From: Meconema thalassinum | Lineage: Eukaryota > Arthropoda > Insecta > Orthoptera > Tettigoniidae | Direction of reading: 5' to 3' | DNA: 64,000 nt | Assembly (NCBI GenBank): GCA_946902985.2 | Contig: OX336388.2 | Location: 117,901,894 to 117,965,893 of the forward strand | Shown here: positions 21,064-31,844 of the stretch, piece by piece | Position numbering within the stretch: position 1 is the stretch's first letter | Layout of the letters: every line of letters begins with the position of its first letter | Notes under the pieces: generated by a model | Told to the model about the DNA's origin: nothing | Databases searched by the model: none | The model's input: the letters and a program-made list of their open reading frames with translations, nothing else | Program-made: the position numbers and the translations under genes

Positions 21064-21833
21064 TAGGGCTCGGATCGATATGCTCGATAAAATCTCCAGA
21101 TATGCTCGAAGACCATGTGTTTTATGCTCGATAGATATGCTCGAGAAACCCATTATATGCTCGAGAACCCATTATATGCGGTTAAATATGCAGAAAATGC
21201 TCGAAAAACACCGTTAAAAACTATAGAAAGGAAAGTGAAACGAAAAAACCAGTAACATACCTTTAAATACGAGCTTTATTTTCTAATTGTATGTATGATA
21301 CACTGCAATATACTCGCATTAGAGTTTTACAAGTATATAAGAGAAGTGCTTTTATAAAAGATACAGTTTAAAAGTTAATTTACAAAATGTTCAGAATTAG
21401 GTGAGTCAATGAAGTAGATCTGCATTGGTCTGTACAACAAGAAATTTTCTATGTTTCCAGTTTTGAATGATTTTCTTAAATCAGTCAATAAAAGTTTCAA
21501 TGACGAGAACGACCTCACAAAAGGTTAAAATCCTGCGGTTCTATTATTCGCACCAGATAGGCTTTTCAATAATTATTTCTGTTTTCGAACCTTAAGGGTT
21601 GTCAGGGCCCGAATTCGGGAGAGAATTCGAAGAAAAACAAAATATTTAGACGAAAACCACAAGAATATGCATTTATATGCTTCTATTCTGAAAACCGCGG
21701 TTCTATGCATTTATATGCTCGATAAATTTCAATTCTGTTGGTCCCAGAGAGGTGAAAATACCACCGAAAGGCTTCTTTCAATGTATACTATTCAGGAAAA
21801 AAAATATGCAAATATGCTCGAATCCGAGCCCTA
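21064..21833. mobile_element. hAT-type MITE (770 bp) with ATGCTCGA word repeats
   Basis: The terminal inverted repeats start TAGGGCTCGGAT at each end. Both are flanked by the 8-bp duplication CTTATGGG (21056-21063, 21834-21841), diagnostic of hAT-like insertion. The sub-terminal regions are dense in ATGCTCGA and ATGCATTTATATGC words, probably transposase-binding repeats. There is no coding sequence. Confidence 0.88.
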
Positions 21834-21843
21834 CTTATGGGGT

Positions 21844-22533
21844 TTTATGTTCGACGATGTCGAATTGTAAATATTATAGTCAGAAAACTGTATCATAATG
21901 AGGGTTATTATAACACTATTTTCATTATGAAACAGTTTCTCCCACCAATCAGAGCTCATTCATTGACCAATTAGGTAAGGATAGCTTCGCGCATGCGCTC
22001 GAAATCCAACATGTCGCACATGAATTACATGATTTGAAAGTTTAAATTGGATATCGGATCAACCATTGTAGTTACAATCCCAAACACAAAGACAAAATCA
22101 GCACGAACCTTTACGGTAACAAGAAAATACTATGACATATGCAAGAAATTTGTGAATCTACGTCCAGAAGTTAGCAACACAGCATCCTTCTACATAAATT
22201 ACCGACATGGAATGGGCACCGTCCCATATGTTCGCGTAAATAAACTGGCGAATATCAGACAACAAATAGCACTGTAGGCTACCTTAATGTCCCGAACTCC
22301 AATTTCTACACAGCGCATCGCTTTCAAACGACTTCGGTGATAATTTTAGTGAATGCTAGAAGCAAAGTAAATGGTCTCTGCTTTCGAAATTCTTTGACCC
22401 ATGCATGCGCTCTATTCAGTCAGTAAACCACCCAGCGCGTTGTGTTCACTAACTGAAGTTACTGAATCCCACAGATATTTTGAATATTTATGTTAAGACA
22501 TATAATAAAGTTATAATTATCGTCGAACATAAA
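21844..22533 (+). mobile_element. Crypton-derived element, copy 1
   Basis: The element is bounded by TTTATGTTCGAC (21844-21855) and its inverse GTCGAACATAAA (22522-22533). A plus-strand frame (22047-22277) resembles the tyrosine-recombinase/DUF3504 region of animal Cryptons: VVTIPNTKTK, ICKKFVNLRP and FYINYRHG..TVPYVRVNKL. The catalytic C-terminal part, with its RHR..Y motifs, is missing. A related, inverted copy lies at 28246-28768. The class assignment rests on motif memory. Confidence 0.6.
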
Positions 22534-22640
22534 CAGTCGTATGCAACTCGCCTATAGTGTTAATTAAGACATTCGCTACGCTCGTTTTATAAACATACTC
22601 GTGTCTTAATTATTGCCATTATAGGTTCGTTGCATAATGT
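22534..22640. repeat. palindromic fold-back next to Crypton copy 1
   Basis: CAACTCGCCTATAGTGTTAA and TTAATTATTGCCATTATAGG form opposing arms around TTCGCTACGCTCGTTTTATA. The same fold-back adjoins the second Crypton-like copy, so the two travel as one repeat unit. Confidence 0.65.
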
Positions 22641-22666
22641 AGTATTATGGGTAGATTTCGACTTAC

Positions 22667-22893
22667 CTTGTCATTTGCATGGTTGGACACCATGACGAAC
22701 AGCTCGGCTGGGAAGCCCTCCGGTGTTCCTTTAGGGACCAGCATATGGTTTGGCCATCCACAGCCACAGAAGTTGTACTCAGGGTTGGTAGGTTTCGTTA
22801 CTGTCGAGTCCAGTTCACGAAAGGTACGTTCGTAAGGAATGGTGATGGAGGATTGCGACGAGAGACGTTCGATGGTATTTTTACCTTTACGCA
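22667..22893 (-). CDS. PPO: prophenoloxidase exon with thioester-like motif
   Basis: The minus-strand exon lies between a TTCTAG acceptor and a GTAAGTC donor. It enters with two bases that complete a Leu codon from the previous exon, and gives 75 further residues. They read ITIPYERTFRELD, EYNFCGCGWPNHMLVPKGT and FPAELFVMVSNH. The CGCGWP segment corresponds to the conserved thioester-like GCGWP of insect PPOs, and the 'FVMVS' strand follows as in the family. It splices in phase to 18339-18581. Some open frames on the plus strand over this exon are shadows. Confidence 0.95.
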
Positions 22894-23220
22894 CTAGAAG
22901 AAACAGAATATTTTCATTGAATCACACTTTGAAGATACAGATCTGTTCAACACACAATTCTCCACCATTTTTAAATACTCTACATTTCAACATAGCTGTT
23001 CATGAAAGGGAATGTCCTTGTTCCGCGCATCAAAACCAACAGACTGGTGCCGTCGTGGGATAAGAAACCTCGCTGGAAGGTGACTCAAGACTATAGAATC
23101 TGATGGTCTCTAATTTGAAGAATAGTTTAATTTCTTTTCAAAAACTTTCCAAACAAAATTTTCTTTAAAAACGACATTACAGAGGTGTGCACATTATCAG
23201 ACTCGATGGCAAACAAAATC

Positions 23221-26200
23221 AAAAGCAAAACATACTAGACAAACGTATAATTAAAACAAAACATATAAAACCAAAGCATAATGAAAACAAAACATATAAA
23301 ACCAAAGCATAATAAAACAAAACATATAAAACCAAAGCACAATAAAACAAAACATATAAAACCAAAGCATAATAAAACAAAACATATAAAACCAAAGCAT
23401 AATAAAACAAAACATATAAAACCAAAGCACAATAAAACAAAACATATAAAACCAAAGCATAATAAAACAAAACATATAAAACCAAAGCATAATGAAAACA
23501 AAACATATAAAACCAAAGCATAATAAAACAAAACATATAAAACCAAAGCACAATAAAACAAAACATATAAAACCAAAGCATAATAAAACAAAACATATAA
23601 AACCAAAGCATAATAAAACAAAACATATAAAACCAAAGCACAATAAAACAAAACATTTAAAACCAAAGCACAATAAAACAAAACATATAAAACCAAAGCA
23701 CAATAAAACAAAACATATAAAACCAAAGCACAATAAAACAAAACATATAAAACCAAAGCATAATAAAACAAAACATATAAAACCAAAGCACAATACATAT
23801 AAAACCAAAGCATAATAAAACAAAACATATAAAACCAAAGCATAATAAAACAAAACATATAAAACCAAAGCACAATAAAACAAAACATTTAAAACCAAAG
23901 CACAATAAAACAAAACATATAAAACCAAAGCATAATAAAACAAAACATATAAAACCAAAGCATAATAAAACAAAACATATAAAACCAAAGCACAATAAAA
24001 CAAAACATATAAAACCAAAGCACAATAAAACAAAACATATAAAACCAAAGCATAATAAAACAAAACATATAAAACCAAAGCACAATAAAACAAAACATAT
24101 AAAACCAAAGCATAATAAAACAAAACATATAAAACCAAAGCACAATAAAACAAAACATATAAAACCAAAGCACAATAAAACAAAACATATAAAACCAAAG
24201 CACAATAAAACAAAACATATAAAACCAAAGCACAATAAAACAAAACATATACAACCAAAGCATAATAAAACAAAACATATAAAACCAAAGCATAATAAAA
24301 CAAAACATATAAAACCAAAGCACAATAAAACAAAACATATACAACCAAAGCACAATAAAACAAAACATATAAAACCAAAGCATAATAAAACAAAACATAT
24401 AAAACCAAAGCATAATAAAACAAAACATATAAAACCAAAGCATAATAAAACAAAACATATAAAACCAAAGCACAATAAAACAAAACATATAAAACCAAAG
24501 CATAATAAAACAAAACATATAAAACCAATGCATAATAAAACAAAACATATAAAACCAAAGCACAATAAAACAAAACATATAAAACCAAAGCATAATGAAA
24601 ACAAAACATATAAAACCAAAGCATAATAAAACAAAACATATAAAACCAAAGCACAATAAAACAAAACATATAAAACCAAATCATAATAAAACAAAACATA
24701 TAAAACCAAAGCATAATAAAACAAAACATATAAAACCAAAGCACAATAAAACAAAACATATAAAACCAAAGCACATTAAAACAAAACATATAAAACCAAA
24801 GCATAATGAAAACAAAACATATAAAACCAAAGCATAATAAAACAGAACATATAAAACCAAAGCACATTAAAACAAAACATATAAAACCAAAGCATAATAA
24901 AACAAAACATATAAAACCAAAGCATAATAAAAACAAAACATATAAAACCAAAGCATAATAAAAACAAAACATATAAAACCAAAGCACAATAAAACAAAAC
25001 ATATAAAACCAAAGCATAATAAAACAAAACATATAAAACCAAAGCACAATAAAACAAAACATATAAAACCAAAGCACAATAAAACAAAACATATAAAACC
25101 AAAGCATAATAAAACAAAACATATAAAACCAAAATTAATTAAACAAAACATATAAAACCAAAGCATAATAAAAACAAAACATATAAAACCAAAGCATAAT
25201 AAAAACAAAACATATAAAACCAAAGCATAATAAAAACAAAACATATAAAACCAAAGCACAATAAAACAAAACATATAAAACCAAAGCATAATAAAAACAA
25301 AACATATAAAACCAAAGCATAATAAAACAAAACATATAAAACCAAAGCATAATAAAACAAAACATATAAAACAAAGCACAATAAAACAAAACATATAAAA
25401 CCAAAGCACATTAAAACAAAACATATAAAACCAAAGCATAATGAAAACAAAACATATAAAACCAAAGCATAATAAAACAAAACATATAAAACCAAAGCAT
25501 AATAAAACAAAACATATAAAACCAAAGCATAATAAAACAAAACATATAAAACCAAAGCACAATAAAACAAAACATATAAAACCAAAGCATAATAAAACAA
25601 AACATATAAAACCAAAGCATAATAAAACAAAACATATAAAACCAAAGCATAATAAAACAAAACATATAAAACCAAAGCACAATAAAACAAAACATATAAA
25701 ACCAAAGCATAATAAAAACAAAACATATAAAACCAAAGCATAATGAAAACAAAACATATAAAACCAAAGCATAATAAAACAAAACATATAAAACCAAAGC
25801 ACAATAAAACAAAACATATAAAACCAAAGCACAATAAAACAAAACATATAAAACCAAAGCACAATAAAACAAAACATATAAAACCAAAGCACAATAAAAC
25901 AAAACATATAAAACCAAAGCACAATAAAACAAAACATATACAACCAAAGCATAATGAAAACAAAACATATAAAACCAAAGCATAATAAAACAAAACATAT
26001 AAAACCAAAGCACAATAAAACAAAACATATACAACCAAAGCACAATAAAACAAAACATATAAAACCAAAGCATAATAAAACAAAACATATAAAACCAAAG
26101 CATAATAAAACAAAACATATAAAACCAAAGCATAATAAAACAAAACATATAAAACCAAAGCACAATAAAACAAAACATATAAAACCAAAGCATAATAAAA

Positions 26201-27990
26201 CAAAACATATAAAACCAAAGCATAATAAAACAAAACATATAAAACCAAAGCACAATAAAACAAAACATATAAAACCAAAGCATAATGAAAACAAAACATA
26301 TAAAACCAAAGCATAATGAAAACAAAACATATAAAACCAAAGCATAATAAAACAAAACATATAAAACCAAAGCATAATAAAACAAAACATATAAAACCAA
26401 AGCACAATGAAAACAAAACATATAAAACCAAAGCATAATAAAACAAAACATATAAAACCAAAGCATAATAAAACAAAACATATAAAACCAAAGCATAATA
26501 AAACAAAACATATAAAACCAAAGCACAATAAAACAAAACATATAAAACCAAAGCATAATAAAACAAAACATATAAAACCAAAGCATAATAAAACAAAACA
26601 TATAAAACCAAAGCACAATAAAACAAAACATATAAAACCAAAGCATAATGAAAACAAAACATATAAAACCAAAGCATAATAAAACAAAACATATAAAACC
26701 AAAGCATAATAAAACAAAACATATAAAACCAAAGCATAATAAAACAAAACATATAAAACCAAAGCACAATAAAACAAAACATATAAAACCAAAGCATAAT
26801 AAAACAAAACATATAAAACCAAAGCATAATAAAACAAAACATATAAAACCAAAGCACAATAAAACAAAACATATAAAACCAAAGCATAATGAAAACAAAA
26901 CATATAAAACCAAAGCATAATGAAAACAAAACATATAAAACCAAAGCATAATAAAACAAAACATATAAAACCAAAGCATAATAAAACAAAACATATAAAA
27001 CCAAAGCACATTAAAACAAAACATATAAAACCAAAGCATAATGAAAACAAAACATATAAAACCAAAGCATAATAAAACAGAACATATAAAACCAAAGCAC
27101 ATTAAAACAAAACATATAAAACCAAAGCATAATAAAACAAAACATATAAAACCAAAGCATAATAAAAACAAAACATATAAAACCAAAGCATAATAAAAAC
27201 AAAACATATAAAACCAAAGCACAATAAAACAAAACATATAAAACCAAAGCATAATAAAACAAAACATATAAAACCAAAGCACAATAAAACAAAACATATA
27301 AAACCAAAGCACCATAAAACAAAACATATAAAACCAAAGCATAATAAAACAAAACATATAAAACCAAAGCTTAATTAAACAAAACATATAAAACCAAAGC
27401 ATAATAAAAACAAAACATATAAAACCAAAGCATAATAAAAACAAAACATATAAAACCAAAGCACAATAAAACAAAACATATAAAACCAAAGCATAATAAA
27501 AACAAAACATATAAAACCAAAGCATAATAAAACAAAACATATAAAACCAAAGCATAATAAAACAAAACATATAAAACCAAAGCACAATAAAACAAAACAT
27601 ATAAAACCAAAGCATAATGAAAACAAAACATATAAAACCAAAGCATAATAAAACAAAACATATAAAACCAAAGCACAATAAAACAAAACATATAAAACCA
27701 AAGCATAATAAAACAAAACATATAAAACCAAAGCATAATAAAACAAAACATATAAAACCAAAGCATAATAAAACAAAACATATAAAACCAAAGCATAATA
27801 AAACAAAACATATAAAACCAAAGCATAATAAAAACAAAACATATAAAACCAAAGCTTAATTAAACAAAACATATAAAACCAAAGCATAATAAAACAAAAC
27901 ATATAAAACCAAAGCATAATAAAAACAAAACATATAAAACCAAAGCATAATAATAAAAAATCAAAAGCAAAACATACATAACCAAAGCAT
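23221..27990. repeat. 30-bp satellite array (~155 units)
   Basis: A nearly perfect tandem array of a 30-bp unit with core ATATAAAACCAAAGCA. The unit's end varies as CATAATA, CACAATA or CACATTA, with 31-bp units containing AATGAAAAC. The array is about 4.8 kb, lies within a PPO intron and is 70-75% A/T, with a strong strand bias (A-rich top strand). Because 30 is divisible by three, it yields very long spurious frames, up to 813 aa on the minus strand. Both borders carry the direct repeat AAATCAAAAGCAAAACATAC (about 23216-23235 and 27957-27976), perhaps the ancestral unit. Confidence 0.95.
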
Positions 27991-28121
27991 AATTGAAAGA
28001 AAATCAAGAGCAAGAAACTAAAACCAGAACCAAGATAGAAAACAAGACCAAATCAAAATGGAAATCATACGTAAAAGAAAAAACAAAATCAAATACCAAA
28101 ACTAGGCACAATACTTAATAG

Positions 28122-28245
28122 TACATTATGCAACGAGCCTATAATGGTAATTAAGACACGAGTGTCTTTATAAAACGAGATTTAGCGAGTTTTATAATTT
28201 CCATACGAGTGTCTTAATTACCATTATAGGCGAGTTGCATACGAC
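28122..28245. repeat. palindromic fold-back next to Crypton copy 2
   Basis: Arms TATAATGGTAATTAAGACAC and GTGTCTTAATTACCATTATA face each other around an AAACGAGATTTAGCGAG loop. It is homologous to the fold-back at 22534-22640, in inverse orientation, and abuts the second Crypton-like copy. Confidence 0.75.
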
Positions 28246-28768
28246 TGTTTATGTTCGACGATAATTATAACTTTATTACATGTTTTAACATAAATATTCA
28301 TAAATATCTGTTCAGTAACTAGAATTTTGTGCTCGGGTGGTGCGCTAGGTAGCACATCTCCCTGTTCCAAGCTCTCTGGCCGGCCGACGCATGCGCTCTA
28401 AGTGCTTCAATGCCAGATGTGCAGATCGTGAACCAGTATTCAGCCAAACTGTCACCGTAGTCGTTTGAAATCAACGCGCCGAGTAGAAATTGGATTTAGG
28501 TATATTAAGGTACAGTGCTATTTCTTGTCTCATATTCACCAGTTTATTTACGCGAACATTTGGACGGTGCACTTTCGGTAATTTATATAGACATGTTGGA
28601 TTTTGAGAGCATGTGCGAAGGTATCCTTATCTAATTGGTCAAAAAATTTGTTTCTTGAGCTGTGATTGGTGGGAGAAACTGTTTCATAATGAATAATAGT
28701 GTTATAATGACCATCATTATGATACAGTTTTCAGAAACATAATAGTCAGGGTCGAACATAAACGTAAA
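28246..28768 (-). mobile_element. Crypton-derived element, copy 2 (inverted, rearranged)
   Basis: The reverse complement matches copy 1 over its two ends, with TTTATGTTCGAC termini, GTTTCATAATGA and ACCAATCA.AGCT blocks, and the 'RVNKL..MRQEIAL' coding tail. The middle differs, and about 28320-28400 holds sequence not seen in copy 1. The frame is broken. Together with copy 1 it forms inverted repeats on either side of the satellite and one PPO exon. Confidence 0.65.
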
Positions 28769-29099
28769 AGCAAAACAATAAATAATTATAACACTGTGAC
28801 TGTGCGGGTTACATTGAAACCGAAACCGCAAAACCCATACGAGGTTTTTTTAATTTATTTTTTATTTTTTTTATTTTCATTTTTTTTTTTACGAGGGATT
28901 GTGGAAAATCTGCTTCCTGACGCTTGAAGAGGGTCCACAATCTTCAAGTGTGTGGGGCTCTTACCCACTAAAAGATACAGTCGGTCTGAGAGACTAGACA
29001 TTTCAAATGACGCATGCTACAAATGCTACACATGTTAGAAAGGCTCGGTGCATATGCACTGAACAACATGATGACGTCATACATGCCGTAACCGTAACG
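28769..29099. other. T-rich and unassigned sequence
   Basis: A T-rich run (about 28845-28890) is followed by sequence that may be the 3' end of the R1-type LINE reading on the minus strand. No other feature was recognised. Confidence 0.35.
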
Positions 29100-30781
29100 C
29101 ATAACGGTACACCAAAGCATAACGATGAAGTCGACAAGATCATTTGAAAAGATAAAAACCACACACCCTTCTTCCATGACGTGTATATCCACCCCGGAAC
29201 CGCTCTCGCATTACTTCAGGGCGGCGTCGTTTATGAAGCATCTTATACTCCTCCTTCCTTCAGTTCTTCTTTACTATTGGTCACAAGCGTCGAGATCCCG
29301 CTTCTTTAGGCGCAAAGTACTCTCCACATACACTGCCACCTGATCCCAGGATTCCGGGTTTTGTAGCATGACATGGACTATGTTGTCTGGCGTGAGCTCT
29401 CCCTGCACTGCCTCCCAACATCTTCTTTGTGGCAGCCAATGGTCACATGTAAAGAAAGTATGGAGTGCATCACCAATTTCACTGCAGTATATGCACGCCG
29501 GACTACTCGCTCGCTCTAGTCTGTAGAGGAATTGGCGATAGTCTCCGTGACCTGTCAAGAACTGCGTCAGGTAATAGTTCACCTCACTGTGATTCCGGTT
29601 GACCCATTCAGCCAATGATGGTATCAGCTTCTTCGTCCATTTTCCCCGAGGCTCATTTTCCCATCTCTGTTGGCATCGCCTCATCCTTTGGAGAAGCTCC
29701 AGCTCCTTTGCCTGTTTCCTTCCCAGCTCTCTTGGGTACGCCAGATCTCCTTCCTTTCTAAGGCAAGTAAGTCAAGAGGAGCTACTGCTGCCTCTTATAA
29801 GGATCGCAGATTCTGACACCGTACGATATGCGCACGCAATTCGCAACGCTGCACAGTGGGTCAAAATCGAAATCTAGGGGGACAAAATTATGTTTATGTT
29901 TTAATCATGAATTTAGAAAGAAAGCAACGTATATAATTTGTTTACTTCATAATAAACATCAGATAAGACCTTTTTAAGCTACGTCTACACATGCAAGAAA
30001 TTATCTATGACTATGAGTTGGATAGAGCATTCAGTTATCTCTTCAGAACAATTTTCTACCCCTAATTTACTTTTAACAAAGTCGCAAAGTTCCACTTTTG
30101 ACATAATCGTCGAACGCAGTGCTTCAAACAGTTGTAAACGTGTGAGAACTGATTCTAAAACGTAAAATAACTAAGTAAGTTGCAAAAAAACTTATAACAG
30201 GCGTAACCTACAAGACGTTATCTACATTTTAACATTAAATAGAAAGTGACGCAGAGAGACGCGACATACTAAAAATCTAAGTGAACATATAATTTTAAAA
30301 ATGATAGTTAAATATTATATAATGCAATTATAGCTAAAATTACGTAACAATTACGCCCATTAATAACTGAAACACGTTACAAAGATCATACCTTCAGCTG
30401 TATGTTCGATCTTAAAGCATCACACTAACCACAAAGACAAATAAACCACAGCCACTTACATTCAACCTCCAATTCAGACTGCTCGAACAGTGGTGACAGA
30501 TTTACACTAAGATGCATTTACAGTATATCCCAGAATAGTGAGCGGCAATTATATGAGAATGCTGTAGAAGTAATACATTTTGATTTTTTAATTATGAAAA
30601 TAAATAATTTTGTCCTCCTAGATCTCGATTTTGACCCACTGTGCGCTGCTCTCCACTGTACTGCAGTCATCCTTCTCCGATATTTATCAATCCTCAAGGA
30701 CTCACTCCAAATTTCAGAACCATACAGTAGTATTGATTGGACAGTTGTCATAAAACCCATACGACGTGGATGAAATGTCAT
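29100..30781 (-). pseudogene. R1-type LINE 3' region, split by a Transib element
   Basis: The minus-strand coding reads VQSILLYGSEIWSESL...YRRRM..VQWRAA (30644-30781). It resumes after the inserted element with LRIACAYRTVSESA (about 29851-29800) and ends in the R1-like C-terminus: WTKKLIPSLAEWVNR, EVNYYLTQFLTGHGDYR and CIYCSE..ALHTFFTCDHW (29274-29684), a CCHC-type knuckle. Removing 29852-30643 and one CGCTG duplicate rejoins the frame at this junction. Frameshifts occur around 29700-29780. The element is 5'-truncated, and downstream sequence to about 29100 resembles an R1 3' UTR. Confidence 0.85.
29852..30643. mobile_element. non-autonomous Transib element (792 bp)
   Basis: Perfect outer termini CACAGTGGGTCAAAATCGA (left) and its inverse (right) are flanked by the 5-bp GC-rich duplication CGCTG (29847-29851, 30644-30648). 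A CACAGTG start plus a 5-bp GC-rich duplication is the Transib signature. At both ends CACAGTG is followed, after exactly 23 nt, by ACAAAATTA, which resembles a recombination-signal heptamer/23-spacer/nonamer layout. No transposase is encoded. It interrupts the R1 LINE coding region. Confidence 0.82.
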
Positions 30782-30784
30782 GAC

Positions 30785-31570
30785 TACGGGGGCGGATTTC
30801 TATGACGTAAAAATATATGAAATATGTTCGCATTTATGACCAAAAAACATAAAAATATGACCTATAAAATTCATCTACGTTACATAGAATCACTTTTATT
30901 ACGATCGCCACAGACTGCAATTAATGAAGAGTTAAAAAGTTTTAATTCTTCGAAATCTTTAACCCAAAATCAACTAAAATGATGAATATTTCATGTACTC
31001 GCTAAGGTTAAACTGCATATTTCGCAACTTCCCACAAATTGTGACTTTCGTTTTAGGCATATTGAAAGGAACAGAATGACTGAAGCTACCTAATGAGTGA
31101 CCAAGGTCATTCAGTGTGTTCAAGGTGGAAGAGGGAAGGGCGAAGGAGAGAGATAAGAACGATGACAAATAACTGCGGAATTACCTCTGCTTCGGTGTGA
31201 ACAATAGCCCGGTTTCCAGGAATTGACCCAGCTAGCAAACAATAGCTCCTACCTGTTAGAAACATTCCATACACAACTTTAGAATGGTTCTTCAGTAGTA
31301 TATTCCAGTCTATCCTGAACAATAATTTCTAGAGCTTATTCTGATTGTTATAAAACGAAATTCAAATCAAAATTACCAAAATATGCCGTCTATAATGATA
31401 TTTTGTTCAAAATATGCTATAAAACTTAAGAAAGCCTAAATATGCATTTATATGCCCAATAAAACCTGTTTAATTTTGATTATCATGCTTGGAAACGTGT
31501 TGAAAATACAAGATCATAAGATATAATGTTAAGGGAAATAATATGACTTGTCATGGAAATCCGCCCCCTA
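30785..31570. mobile_element. hAT-like MITE (786 bp)
   Basis: The inverted ends are TACGGGGGCGGATTTCTATG at the left and, inverted, TAGGGGGCGGATTTCCATG at the right. The interior has AAATATGC and ATGCATTTATATGC words like the hAT MITE at 21064. No clean 8-bp duplication is visible (ATGAC occurs on both sides, shifted by one base), so the class call is by resemblance. Confidence 0.65.
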
Positions 31571-31844
31571 AATGACAAAAATTGAAATATTACCGCATAC
31601 CAACATTTACTTTGTGCGCTTTGTGACTTAATACGGTAGTTATGTTTAGCAAGCCGCTTAAATTATTTCAAATGTTTAATCAATAATATTAATAACCTTT
31701 TCTTTTAAGAATTTGACAGCTAACTATTTTTTTACAGTTTCCACTAAAAGAGGAGCACTGTTAATGCAGAATGCCACAGGTTTTGTTTTGATTTTTCTAA
31801 ATTTCCTGTGAATTTAGACCAGAGAGTTTGGAAGGGCCGTCTTC

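Noticed and set aside
22619..22666. extension of the PPO exon beyond 22667
   Set aside because: The frame continues to 22619 but passes a perfect GTAAGT donor, and the family sequence moves to the next exon.
25411..27852. 813-aa and similar hydrophobic repeat proteins on the minus strand
   Set aside because: They are artefacts of a 30-bp unit with no stops. Several frames overlap, and there is no start context or domain.
23221..27990. CRISPR-like periodic array
   Set aside because: There are no unique spacers; it is a continuous 30-bp tandem satellite in a eukaryotic intron.
30785..31570. 8-bp target duplication for the hAT-like MITE
   Set aside because: The flanks GTCATGAC and AATGACAA do not match; only a shifted ATGAC is shared.
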